Positions 51,806 through 61,310 of a stretch of DNA of 64,000 bases are shown piece after piece. The notes below the pieces were generated by a model. That model was not told the origin of the DNA. It saw only the letters and a program-made list of their open reading frames with translations, and made no database searches. Numbering within the stretch: the stretch's first letter is position 1; every line of letters starts with the position of its first letter. This DNA is from SAR324 cluster bacterium (GTDB lineage Bacteria > SAR324 > XYD2-FULL-50-16 > HCM1). Where the stretch lies: contig PUHO01000012.1 in NCBI GenBank assembly GCA_002995645.1, forward strand, positions 53,562 through 117,561, in the 5' to 3' direction. The position numbers and the translations under genes were made by a program.

Positions 51806-54664
51806 ATGGACTATAAAGCTTATTTTCACGTGGGTAATACTTCCGTATGGGATACCGTAGAATGGGAGATCCGAGACGCCACTATAAAAGATCATACCGG
51901 ACAAGTCTTTTTCTCTTTAGAAGAAGTAGAAGTCCCCAAAAATTTCTCTCAACTTGCCACTGAAATTATAGCTTCAAAATATTTTAGAAGACGTGGCGTT
52001 CCCAATGATCGCGGTTGTGAATATAGTGCTAAACAAGTAATTTATCGTATAGCGCATACCCTTGCGAATGCCGGATATAAACAAGGGCACTTTACCACAA
52101 TGGAATCAAAAGTAGCTTTTGAAAATGACTTAATATGGTTGCTTCTACATCAATACGGTGCTTTTAATAGTCCCGTATGGTTTAACGTTGGTTTATATGA
52201 TGAATACAATGCTTATGGAACAGGTGCTAATTATGCCTATAATAAGCAATCTAACGATTATGAACTCGTTGGAAACCAATATGAAAGACCACAATCTAGC
52301 GCGTGCTTTATTCAAAGTATAGACGATAGTTTGCAAGGTATTTTTAATTTGTTGAAAAAAGAAGCTTCTTTATTTAAATATGGGAGTGGTACCGGTTCGA
52401 ATATGAGTCGTTTACGTTCGGCGCAAGAAGAACTAACCGGCGGCGGTAAAAGCTCCGGCTTGCTAAGCTTTCTTAAAGTATTTGATAGTGCTGCCGGTGC
52501 TATTAAAAGTGGCGGGACAACAAGGCGCGCTGCTGTTATGCGTTGTTTGGATATAGATCATCCGGAAGTACTTGATTTTATTCAATGGAAAGAAAAGGAA
52601 GAAGAGAAAGTACGCGGGTTAATCTCTCTTGGTTATAGTAGCGATTTTGACGGCGAAGCATACGGAACAGTAAGCGGGCAAAATAGTAATAATTCTATTC
52701 GCTTAACAGATGAGTTTATGCACGCTGTATTACGAGATGAAGATTGGCATACAACGGCAAGAACAACAGGCGAAATAATAGACACATATAAAGCAAGGGA
52801 ATTATTCAATGAAATTTGCGAAGCCGCTTGGAAATGTGCGGATCCAGGCGTACAATTTGATACGACTATTAATAGGTGGCATACTTGCTTAAATACAGAT
52901 AGAATTTACGCGTCTAATCCTTGTTCTGAATATATGTTTTTAGATGATACCGCTTGTAATTTAGCTAGTATTAATTTAGCTCCTTTTTATGAAAGCGGTT
53001 CGTTTAACGTAGAAGCTTTTGATCAAGCTTGCCGTACGTTTTATTTAGCTCTAGAAATTATTGTTGATTTTGCGAGTTATCCAAGTAAACAAATTGCTAA
53101 AAATACGCATACCTATCGTACTGTTGGTTTAGGTTATGCTAATTTAGGTAGTTTGTTAATGTATCTTGGCGTGGCTTACGATAGTGAAGAAGGCAGAGCT
53201 ATTAGCGGATTAATTACAGCCGTAATGACAGGGGCAGCTTATGAAATGAGTAGCGACGTTGCCGCTGAACTAGGTGCCTTTGAAGGGTATGCTGAAAATA
53301 AAAATATAATGCAACGTGTGATTAAACAACATGCCGACTCGCTAAGCTTACCTAGCTATGCTTATAGTAATAACGTAACTGAAATACTACGCAAACAAGC
53401 TACGCAAGTTTGGGAGAACGTGCTTGCGAAAGGGGCAGAGCAAGGCTTTAGAAATGCGCAAACAACAGTCTTAGCACCAACTGGAACGATTGGTCTTTTA
53501 ATGGATTGTGCCACAACCGGCGTAGAACCGCCTTTCTCTTTAGTAATGTGGAAAAAACTTGTTGGCGGCGGCGTTATTCCTATGGTTAACCAAGCAACAG
53601 AAGAAGCATTGAAAAACTTAGGTTATGAGAAATCCCAAATCCAAGAGATTGCCGACTATATTCAAGAGAACTTGACGATTGAAGGATCTAGCGTAAAAGA
53701 AGAGCATTTGCCTTTATTTGATTGTGCCGTTGCCGGTGGAAGTGGCGTTCGTTTTATTGATCCAATGGGACATGTGAAAATGATGGCGGCAGTACAACCT
53801 TTCATTACCGGTGCTATTAGTAAAACAGTAAACCTGCCGTCTTATGCAACTGTGCAAGATGTGAGTGACGTTTTTATGGAATCATGGAAGCAAGGGGTAA
53901 AAGCAATAACAATATACCGTGATAGTTCTAAAGCATCGCAACCGCTTAACACTACGTTAGACGAGGACGAAACAGGAACCATACAAGAATCGCAAGAGCT
54001 TATTAATAGGTTAAAAAAAGAAAATGAAGAGCTCAAAGCCAAGCTTGCCACTGTAAGCATTAATGAAGATACAACAGATATCACAAGTGGCTTACAATGG
54101 GGGCAAGCTATGCCTCTAGCTTCGGAAAGAAGGGGTATTACATGGGAGTTTTCTGTTGGTGGAACAAAAGTATTTTTACGTACTGGTGAAGATAGTAACG
54201 GCAACTTACGTGAGATCTTTATTGATCTAGGTTACAAAGAAGGATCCACAACAAGAGCGTTAATGAATCAATTTGCTATTAGCGTTTCTTTTAGCTTACA
54301 ACGTGGCGTTCCGTTAGCAACGTTAGTAGATAAATTTTCTTTTACTAAATTTGAACCGCATGGTATGGTTAGAGGACATGCTTACTTAAAAATGGCAACG
54401 TCTTTAGTTGATGCTATTTTTAGAATACTAGGGCATGCCTATCTTGGTCGCGTTGATTTTTTGCAAGTCCTTCCGGAAGAGGCAAGTACAAAATCAAATA
54501 CAGAAGGTCAATTTAGAATAGAAAGCGTGGATTCGCCAAAAAAAACGGCGCCACAAAATAATATTATACATGCGCCTTGCGGTGAATGTGGCGGAATTGA
54601 TTTTATGCGTACAGGCACTTGTGCCGTATGTCTAACTTGTGGAACAAGTCAAGGTTGTTCCTAA
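51806..54664 (+). CDS. nrdJ: Adenosylcobalamin-dependent (class II) ribonucleotide reductase
   Basis: 952 residues. Motifs: SSACFIQSIDDSLQGI (active-site Cys ~169), KYGSGTGSNMSRLRS, SNPCSEYMFLDDTACNLASINL (Asn-Cys-Glu, ~372-377), VLAPTGTIG. A coiled segment (LINRLKKENEELKAKLA, ~735) links to a C-terminal TSCPD-like domain, and the tail has CGECGG and CLTCGTSQGC, redox-active Cys. Oxygen-independent deoxynucleotide synthesis needing vitamin B12. No B12 synthesis genes are in the window. Confidence 0.95.
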   Translation: MDYKAYFHVGNTSVWDTVEWEIRDATIKDHTGQVFFSLEEVEVPKNFSQLATEIIASKYFRRRGVPNDRGCEYSAKQVIYRIAHTLANAGYKQGHFTTMESKVAFENDLIWLLLHQYGAFNSPVWFNVGLYDEYNAYGTGANYAYNKQSNDYELVGNQYERPQSSACFIQSIDDSLQGIFNLLKKEASLFKYGSGTGSNMSRLRSAQEELTGGGKSSGLLSFLKVFDSAAGAIKSGGTTRRAAVMRCLDIDHPEVLDFIQWKEKEEEKVRGLISLGYSSDFDGEAYGTVSGQNSNNSIRLTDEFMHAVLRDEDWHTTARTTGEIIDTYKARELFNEICEAAWKCADPGVQFDTTINRWHTCLNTDRIYASNPCSEYMFLDDTACNLASINLAPFYESGSFNVEAFDQACRTFYLALEIIVDFASYPSKQIAKNTHTYRTVGLGYANLGSLLMYLGVAYDSEEGRAISGLITAVMTGAAYEMSSDVAAELGAFEGYAENKNIMQRVIKQHADSLSLPSYAYSNNVTEILRKQATQVWENVLAKGAEQGFRNAQTTVLAPTGTIGLLMDCATTGVEPPFSLVMWKKLVGGGVIPMVNQATEEALKNLGYEKSQIQEIADYIQENLTIEGSSVKEEHLPLFDCAVAGGSGVRFIDPMGHVKMMAAVQPFITGAISKTVNLPSYATVQDVSDVFMESWKQGVKAITIYRDSSKASQPLNTTLDEDETGTIQESQELINRLKKENEELKAKLATVSINEDTTDITSGLQWGQAMPLASERRGITWEFSVGGTKVFLRTGEDSNGNLREIFIDLGYKEGSTTRALMNQFAISVSFSLQRGVPLATLVDKFSFTKFEPHGMVRGHAYLKMATSLVDAIFRILGHAYLGRVDFLQVLPEEASTKSNTEGQFRIESVDSPKKTAPQNNIIHAPCGECGGIDFMRTGTCAVCLTCGTSQGCS

Positions 54665-54697
54665 ATTATTTAATATATTTTAATAGGGAGCTTTTTT

Positions 54698-55564
54698 ATG
54701 TCCTCTTGGATTCAAAAAATACTTTCGACAGAAAAGAAAACAGCTGTGCCAGCTGGAGTTTGGGTTAAATGTACGTCTTGCGGAGAAACTTTATATAGCA
54801 AGGATTTAGAAACGAATAATAAGGTCTGCAATAATTGTGGGTATCATTTTCGTTTAAATACAAAAGAAAGAGTGCGTTTATTACTTGAAGAAGGATATAA
54901 AGAGTTATTTACTAATATAACAACTGCCGATCCGTTAAAGTTTCAAGATACAAAAAAATATAAAGATAGAATTAAGCAAACTGTCGCAAAAGCAGGTGTA
55001 AACGAATCAATTAGCGTGTTTAGCGGTCTTTTGCAACAGCATTTTGTTTGTCTTACTGTTTTTAATTTTAGCTTTATGGGCGGATCTATGGGCTCGGTTG
55101 CCGGTGAAAAAATTACACGTGCCATTGAATATTCTTTAGAACATAAATACCCGTTTATTCTTGTTAGTGCTTCCGGTGGGGCAAGAATGCAAGAAGGCAC
55201 TTTGTCTTTAATGCAAATGGCGAAAACAAGCGCGGCATTAGCGAAATTAGCGAAAGCAAAACTTCCTTTTATTTCTGTTTTAACTGATCCGACAACTGGC
55301 GGCGTTTCAGCTAGTGTGGCTATGTTAGGCGATTTAATTATTGCCGAACCAAAAGCTTTAATTGGCTTTGCCGGTCCTCGTGTTATTCAACAGACTATAG
55401 GGCAAGCTTTACCGGAAGGGTTTCAGCGTTCTGAGTTCTTACAAGAAAAAGGAGCGATTGACGCAGTTATAGAGCGTAATCGTCTTAAATCCGAGATAGG
55501 TTTATATTTAGATTACCTTTTCCCAGCAACGCAAGTTAAGTTACCATTAAAGGCAAAAGCTTAG
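54698..55564 (+). CDS. accD: Acetyl-CoA carboxylase carboxyltransferase beta subunit
   Basis: 288 residues. N-terminal zinc ribbon CTSCGETL...CNNCGYHF (~24-50) and the crotonase-like core with GSMGSVAGEKITRAIE, SASGGARMQEGTLSLMQM and DPTTGGVSAS. Forms malonyl-CoA with AccA for fatty-acid synthesis. TAGGGAG ribosome site upstream. Convergent with pepA across a long repeat array. Confidence 0.96.
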   Translation: MSSWIQKILSTEKKTAVPAGVWVKCTSCGETLYSKDLETNNKVCNNCGYHFRLNTKERVRLLLEEGYKELFTNITTADPLKFQDTKKYKDRIKQTVAKAGVNESISVFSGLLQQHFVCLTVFNFSFMGGSMGSVAGEKITRAIEYSLEHKYPFILVSASGGARMQEGTLSLMQMAKTSAALAKLAKAKLPFISVLTDPTTGGVSASVAMLGDLIIAEPKALIGFAGPRVIQQTIGQALPEGFQRSEFLQEKGAIDAVIERNRLKSEIGLYLDYLFPATQVKLPLKAKA

Positions 55565-55566
55565 TT

Positions 55567-56640
55567 TAAATAGTTATTTAAATCTAAGATCGTGCCAAAG
55601 TTAGCAGGCGGGTAATAAAAATTTGAATCTAAGATCGTGCCAGATTAGAAGGCAAACAAGAAAAAGATTGAATCTAATATCGTGCCAAGTTGGTTATGTA
55701 ACTTTGAAAAAACTTGAATCTAATATCGTGCCAAAGCTGGCAGGTAAGTAAGAAAAAGATTGAATCTAAGATCGTGCCAAGTTAGGAGCAAACAAGAAAA
55801 AAACTTGAAACTAATATCGTGCCAAAGTTAGTATATAACTTTAAAAAGATACTCATATTATGTACTCTTGCAAGAGCGAGAATATAAAGCCCTGTCTTAA
55901 AACAAAGTAATTATTTTATATAGATTGTCTTTTTCTTTTGCAAAATAAATCATTGAAAACAACAGGTTAATATAAATAGTTATTTGAATCTAAGATCGTG
56001 CCAAGTTTGCAAGAAGGTAATAAAAAAGATTGAATCTAAGATCGTGCCAAAGTGAGTAGCAAACAATAAAAAAGATTGAATCTAAGATCGTGCCAAGTTG
56101 GCAGGTAAGCAATAAAAATTTAAATCTAAGATTGTGCCAAATTGGTTATGTAACTTTGAAAAAGTGTTCATATTTTGTATTCTTTTAAGAAGATATATGC
56201 AAGAATACAAAGCCCTTCCCTTAAAACAAAGTAATTATTTTATATAGATTGTCTTTTTCTTTTGCAAAATAAGTTGTTAAAATCAAAAGCTTAATATAAA
56301 TAGTTATTTGAATCTAAAATCGTGCCAAGTTAGTAGCTTACAATAAAAAAAATCTTGAATCTAATATTGTGCCAAGTTAGTAGCTTACAATAAAAAAAAT
56401 CTTGAATCTAATATTGTGCCAAGTTAGCAGATAAGCAATAAAAAAGATTGAATCTAAGATCGTGCCAAGTTAGTAGCCTACAATAAAAAAGATTGAATCT
56501 AATACCGTGCCAAAGTTAGTATATAACTTTAAAAAGATACTCATATTATGTACTCTTGCAAGAGCAAGAATATAAAGTCCTGTCTTAAAGAAAAGTAATT
56601 ACTTGATATAGATAGCTTTCTCCTATCAAGCAAGTTATTG
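55567..56640. repeat. 15-copy ~45-bp monomer array in three higher-order blocks
   Basis: Monomers begin at AATCTAA at 55580, 55625, 55670, 55716, 55762, 55807 (block A); 55986, 56032, 56078, 56122 (block B); 56310, 56357, 56404, 56450, 56495 (block C). Spacing is 44-47 bp. Core consensus AATCTAAGATCGTGCCAA; CTAA and GTGCCA are present in all 15. The remainder of each monomer is AT-rich and related between copies, often AGTTAGTAGnnnACAATAAAAAAGATTG. Each block starts after AAATAGTTATTT and is followed by a similar linker of ~135-150 bp. Lies between convergent accD and pepA. No gene is seen in it. Confidence 0.95.
55847..55972. other. Array linker with palindrome (block A); related linkers at 56160-56297 and 56536-56640
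   Basis: Linker A contains the palindrome CTCTTGCAAGAG (55863-55874), then AAAGCCCTGTCTTAAAACAAAG and a stretch TTTTATATAGATTGTC. Linker C keeps the same palindrome; linker B has instead GTATTCTT...AAGAATAC. Last monomers of blocks A and C carry AAGTTA-N5-TAACTT. These may form stem-loops. Confidence 0.7.
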
Positions 56641-56671
56641 CTATTACAGGAAAAAGCTTGTTTTGTGAAGG

Positions 56672-58126
56672 TTATTTATTCCAAGATTGAGCAAATTGAG
56701 CAAGCATTTTTACGCCAACGCCAGTTGCTCCGTTACTTGGATATATATCTTTATCTGGCACTTCAGCAGATGTTCCGGCAATATCAAGGTGTACCCAAGG
56801 GGTATCTTTAACGAACGCTTCTAAAAAAGTAGCTCCGCAAATACTAGATCCTTCTGCTGGAGTTCCCATATTTTTCAGATCGCCAACAGTTCCTTTAACG
56901 GCATCTCTGTAGCGTTTAGATAAAGGTAATTGCCAAATCGGTTCTTCTAGATTAGTACCAATTTTTTCAAGCTGTTCGTATAAATGTTGATCATTTGTCA
57001 TAGCGCCGGTATGCTCTTTTCCAAGTGCAATAATACAAGCACCGGTTAAAGTTGCAATATCAATAATCGCGTCCGGTTGGAACGTAGCAATACCATAAGA
57101 AATACAATCTGCTAAAATTAAGCGCCCTTCTGCATCTGTGTTTAAAATTTCCACAGTTTTGCCGTCATAGGACGTAACAACGTCGCCAGGCTTGGTTGCA
57201 CTTCCGCTAGGTAAATTCTCAGCTAATCCAATTAAAGCGATAATATTAATTTTAGGTTTTTTTTCGCTAATAATTTGCATAGCTCCTAATACAGCGGCTG
57301 CCCCGCACATATCTGTTTTCATTTCATGCATTTTAGCTGCCGGCTTTAAAGAGATACCGCCAGAATCAAAAGTAACGCCTTTGCCAACAAGAAGCAACGT
57401 AGGCGCATCTTTTTTATAAGAATAGCGTAACCCAACAACAACAGGATCTTCTACTGAGCCTTTGCCTACGGCATGAAGTAAATTAAGTCCTTCTTTTTTA
57501 ATTTGATCTAGTGATAAACTGAAAAAGTTTAGTTGCTGATTTTTAGCTATCTCTTTAGCTTGTTTGTGAAATAAAGAAGGAGTTAGCAAATTAGCCGGCG
57601 TATTGCCAAGATTACGAGCAAGGTAAACGGCATTGGCATGAATTTGCGCTTGTTTAAGTGGCTCTGTGAAATGTTCCGTTGTAAGCTCACTATAGAGAAA
57701 TAACGATTCTATTTTTTTATATTTTGGCTTAGATTGGAATGTATCATAGTAGTAATTACCAAGTAGGATACCTTCTATAATCGCTTCTATATTAACAACG
57801 ATAACGTTATCTGTTGTTGCCGGGAGGCACAGCGATACGTCTGTGATGCTTTCTTTTAATAATAGTTTTCCAATACGACTTCCTAAAGCAAGAAAAGAAG
57901 GGCTTGTTTTAGTTAAACTAATAACGTATAAAGTTTGTCCTTCATTGCCATGAAAGGTATGAATCGTATCATCTGGTAAAGGCGTTAATTTAATATAGCT
58001 AGCGGCGCAAGTAAAAAGATAAGGATTATCTTCTTGCCATTTTTGCGAGACCAAAAGTTGCTTTTCTTCGTTTAAAAAAGCAATATGGTGCTTTACTTGG
58101 TTATTTGTATTGACTTGTATTTGCAT
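56672..58126 (-). CDS. pepA: Leucyl aminopeptidase (M17)
   Basis: 484 residues. Metal and active-site motifs: LLLVGKGVTFDSGGISLKPA (Lys ~250, Asp ~255), MKTDMCGAAAVLGA and the family signature NTDAEGRLILAD (~330). Cytoplasmic hexameric peptidase; some relatives also bind DNA at recombination sites (PepA/XerA in E. coli), worth noting beside a repeat array, but that is speculation. Confidence 0.95.
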   Translation of the reverse strand: MQIQVNTNNQVKHHIAFLNEEKQLLVSQKWQEDNPYLFTCAASYIKLTPLPDDTIHTFHGNEGQTLYVISLTKTSPSFLALGSRIGKLLLKESITDVSLCLPATTDNVIVVNIEAIIEGILLGNYYYDTFQSKPKYKKIESLFLYSELTTEHFTEPLKQAQIHANAVYLARNLGNTPANLLTPSLFHKQAKEIAKNQQLNFFSLSLDQIKKEGLNLLHAVGKGSVEDPVVVGLRYSYKKDAPTLLLVGKGVTFDSGGISLKPAAKMHEMKTDMCGAAAVLGAMQIISEKKPKINIIALIGLAENLPSGSATKPGDVVTSYDGKTVEILNTDAEGRLILADCISYGIATFQPDAIIDIATLTGACIIALGKEHTGAMTNDQHLYEQLEKIGTNLEEPIWQLPLSKRYRDAVKGTVGDLKNMGTPAEGSSICGATFLEAFVKDTPWVHLDIAGTSAEVPDKDIYPSNGATGVGVKMLAQFAQSWNK

Positions 58127-58230
58127 AAAACTCCTAGAGCATATAGACGCAATAAGCGTATAAATAAATATTAGATTATTTTAATGCAAATAGGAAAAAT
58201 AGGCAAGCTTGTCTATACAAAACGCAAAAC

Positions 58231-58458
58231 TTATGCTGATACTTCTTTTTCTATATCCTTACTGTTTTTATTATCTGGCATAACGATAATTTGAGCGTTA
58301 TCGTTTTCTAGCGAGATTTCGCGCATACAATTAACTAAAAGTAATTGTTTTGGGTCTTTAATATTACTTTCTAGTATGTCAAAAGCTTTATTTAAAGGCA
58401 TATTATGTTGAATTAATAAAATTAGCTCTTTAGTAAGATCATGTAAAATACGTTCCAT
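58231..58458 (-). CDS. Small hypothetical protein
   Basis: 75 residues, acidic, helical N-terminus (MERILHDLTKELILLIQ), no export signal. Not recognised. Same strand as pepA, ~100 bp upstream of it. Codon use resembles neighbours; coding status is moderately likely. Confidence 0.5.
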   Translation of the reverse strand: MERILHDLTKELILLIQHNMPLNKAFDILESNIKDPKQLLLVNCMREISLENDNAQIIVMPDNKNSKDIEKEVSA

Positions 58459-58532
58459 AAGTATAATATCAAAAAGTAATTAATATATTTTAGATTACAA
58501 CTTATATACAATTACCATGCCATACTTTACGA

Positions 58533-59552
58533 ACGAGAAGAAGTTAAGAAGGGTTAGACGAGGAATCTAGTTGCTTTTTATTTTGATTCCATAAGTTTAT
58601 CATATAGGTTTTATGAGGTCGTGATTGACGTCAATGGCATTTTCTATGTTTAGTACGAGCTAATATAGGGGCGGTGTTTTTTTATGAGGTGGTACATTTG
58701 TCATCATATATACAGCAAAAAATTTTGCATTGATTGCAAATTGTTTTCTTGCAACAGTTGCTATATAAACGAGAAGAAATTAAGAAAGGTTAGACGAGGA
58801 ATCTAGTTGCTTTTTATTTTGATTCCATAGGTTTATCATATCGGTTTTATGAGGTCGTGATTGACTCCAACGGCCTTTTCTATGTTTAGTACGAGCTAAT
58901 ATAGGAACGGTGTTTTTTTATGAGGTGGTACATTTGTCATGTCATATCGCGAATTTCCTATTGTGCTTTTTCACACATACGAACGGCAAGAAAATTTTGC
59001 ATTGATTGCAAATTGTTTTCTTGAAACAGGTGTTATATAAACGAGAAGAAGTTAAGAAGGGTTAGGCAAGGAATCTAGTTGCTTTTTATTTTGATTCCAT
59101 AAGTTTATCATATCGATTTTATGGGGGCGTGATTGACGCCAACTAGCTAATATAGGAACGGTGTTTTTTATGAGGTGGTACATTTGTCATGTCATATCGC
59201 GAATTTCCCATTGTGCTTTTTCACACATACGAACGGCAAGAAAATTTTGCATTGATTGCAAATTGTTTTCTTGAAACAGTTGCTATATAAACGAGAAGAA
59301 ATTAAGAAGGGTTAGGCAAGGAATCTGGGTGCTTTTTATTTTGATTCCATAAGTTTATCATATCGGTTTTATGAGGTCGTGATTGACTCCAACGGCATTT
59401 TCTATGTTTAGTACTAGCTAATATAGGGTGGTGCCTTTGGTACATTTGTCATGTCATATCGCGAATTTCCTATTGTGCTCTTTCACACATACGAACGGCA
59501 AGAAAATTTTGCATTGATTGCAAATTGTTTTCTTGCAACAGTTGCTATATAA
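58533..59552. repeat. Four tandem decayed copies of the thyX 3' end
   Basis: Units start at ACGAGAAGAA at 58533, 58769, 59041 and 59291; the fifth such site (59553) leads into intact thyX. Unit lengths are 236, 272, 250 and 262 bp. Each matches thyX bases from ~59553 to ~59885. Units 1, 2 and 4 share a ~57-bp deletion relative to thyX (after TTTTCTAT), unit 3 has a larger one, and all lack an 11-bp piece between GCAAATT direct repeats. Shared deletions show the units were amplified from one another, not copied separately from the gene. No coding frame. Confidence 0.93.
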
Positions 59553-59563
59553 ACGAGAAGAAG

Positions 59564-60367
59564 TCAAGAAGGGTTAGACAAGGAATCGGGTTGCTTTTTA
59601 TTTTGATTCCATAAGTTTATCATATCGGTTTTATGAGGTCGTGATTGACTCCAACGGCATTTTCTATAGGCTTGCAGGTCTTCATCACAAAACGCATTTT
59701 GATTTTCCCAGCATTTAATACCTAGTTTAGTACGAGCTAATATAGGGTGGTGTTTTTTCATAAGGCGGTACATTTGCCATGCCATATCGCGAATTTCCCA
59801 TTGTGCTCTTTCACACATACGAACGGCAAGAAAATTTTGCATTGATTGCAAATTCATAGCAAATTGTTCTCTTGAAACGGTCGCCATTGGCAAAGCAAAA
59901 CGAGCGTCTTCTTGTTTAATACCGGCGTTAGTACATTTAGTATAAAAGTTAATACATGCTTGTTGTAGTTGCGTCCATTCTTCTAGAATAGCAGGATTTT
60001 CTTTAAACGATGGAGGCGTTACAAAAGCACCTATTCCTTTTGTAAAGTTAACATATCGTTGCGACATTTCTTCGCGTTCTACGCCGATATGGTGGCGATT
60101 AAATTGCGCTGTTGCCGCACGTGAAATCCCGTCTACAACAAAAATGAAATGGCTTTGCCGAAGTGGGCTACTATGTCCGGTTTGTAGCTTTTCCGCGATA
60201 AAGTCTTCCATTTGCTGTTCGCTAATATCTCCGTTATTAATTTGCTGCCAAAGTTCGCTTGCGCTGATTCGAGAGTAGCAAATACGAAAAGCGGAGTATA
60301 TAATCGCAATAGGATTATTAGAAACGCCAAGTAATTCAACTTTTATATCTGTTTGTCCTGATTTCAT
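59564..60367 (-). CDS. thyX: Flavin-dependent thymidylate synthase
   Basis: 267 residues. The ThyX motif appears as RHHIGVEREEMSQRY (~92-106; canonical RHRxxSxNxxSxRY). Methylates dUMP using FAD and methylene-THF; pairs well with a class II reductase for dNTP supply. The gene is complete; its 3' third is the source of the downstream repeats. 11 bp downstream of sppA. Confidence 0.93.
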   Translation of the reverse strand: MKSGQTDIKVELLGVSNNPIAIIYSAFRICYSRISASELWQQINNGDISEQQMEDFIAEKLQTGHSSPLRQSHFIFVVDGISRAATAQFNRHHIGVEREEMSQRYVNFTKGIGAFVTPPSFKENPAILEEWTQLQQACINFYTKCTNAGIKQEDARFALPMATVSREQFAMNLQSMQNFLAVRMCERAQWEIRDMAWQMYRLMKKHHPILARTKLGIKCWENQNAFCDEDLQAYRKCRWSQSRPHKTDMINLWNQNKKQPDSLSNPS

Positions 60368-60378
60368 TAGTCTTACGT

Positions 60379-61290
60379 TTACGACATCATTAAAAGAAAT
60401 TGGGAATTTTGTTTTGCCGCATCGCTATGAATTATATCACTACTAAGGCTATGAAACGCCATGTTTAATATAGATTTAGCAGATAGCTCTGCCCACCATT
60501 TTTTGTGTTTTTGCGGTTCCCATAAAGTAACTTTTTCATTAGTTAAGTTAAGTTTATGTTTCATTGCTAAAACAACGCCGTGAAAATCTCTAATTTCATC
60601 AATTAAGCTGGCTTCTAAAGCTTGCCTTCCGGTGAAAATACGTCCGTCCGCTATTTTTCTTACTTGTTCTTTAGATAGCTTTTTTCTATTATTTGCAATA
60701 GCCGTAATGAATTGATCATACATATCGCTTATAACGGATTGAAGCAACGCTTTTTCTTCTGCTGTCATATCACGTGTTGGCGAGCCGATATCTTTCATAG
60801 CCCCTGATTTAATAACATTAGAGTCAATGCCTATTTTATCTAGTAATTTTTTATATTTGATTGTGTGCATAATCACGCCAATACTTCCGGTCACAGTGCT
60901 TTGATTGGCAAAAAGACGATCGCCTCCGACTGCACTATAATAGCCGCCGGACGCAGCAACACTTTCCATTGCTACGTATACCGGTTTTTTAGTTCGTTTA
61001 AGTGCGTTATATATTTTTTCTGATGCCGTTACGCCACCGCCTGGCGAGTTAATTCTAACAATAATGCCTTTTACATTATCTGCTTTATTAAATTTATCTA
61101 GCGTGTTTAATATTTTGGGAGTGGTTACGTCTGAAATAACGCCGTTAATATATAATACGCCAATTTTAGGATTTGATTTATGTAAAAGTTTACTAGAAGT
61201 TAAACTGCTAATCCATAGTAAAATCAAGAAAATGATAATAGCCGGTAAAACAGTATGTTTCTTTAAAAATGATTTTTTATTGTCTGTCAT
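60379..61290 (-). CDS. sppA: Signal peptide peptidase SppA, short (S49) form
   Basis: 303 residues. N-terminal membrane anchor (~14-32), then the S49 domain. Catalytic Ser in AMESVAASGGYYSA (~113-116), Lys in VIKSGAMKDIGSP (~165). NSPGGGVTASEKIY is the oxyanion region. Degrades cleaved signal peptides in the membrane. Short single-domain form, as in Gram-positives and many non-enteric proteobacteria. Confidence 0.94.
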   Translation of the reverse strand: MTDNKKSFLKKHTVLPAIIIFLILLWISSLTSSKLLHKSNPKIGVLYINGVISDVTTPKILNTLDKFNKADNVKGIIVRINSPGGGVTASEKIYNALKRTKKPVYVAMESVAASGGYYSAVGGDRLFANQSTVTGSIGVIMHTIKYKKLLDKIGIDSNVIKSGAMKDIGSPTRDMTAEEKALLQSVISDMYDQFITAIANNRKKLSKEQVRKIADGRIFTGRQALEASLIDEIRDFHGVVLAMKHKLNLTNEKVTLWEPQKHKKWWAELSAKSILNMAFHSLSSDIIHSDAAKQNSQFLLMMS

Positions 61291-61310
61291 AATTAATGAT
61301 TGTTGTTAGT

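Noticed and set aside
55567..56640. CRISPR array
   Set aside because: The conserved part is only ~18 bp, the intervening DNA is related between copies rather than unique, blocks are interrupted by long linkers, and no cas genes are nearby.
58533..59552. Insertion sequence or mobile element remnants
   Set aside because: Units align to the thyX 3' end in sequence and order; no transposase or terminal inverted repeats were seen.
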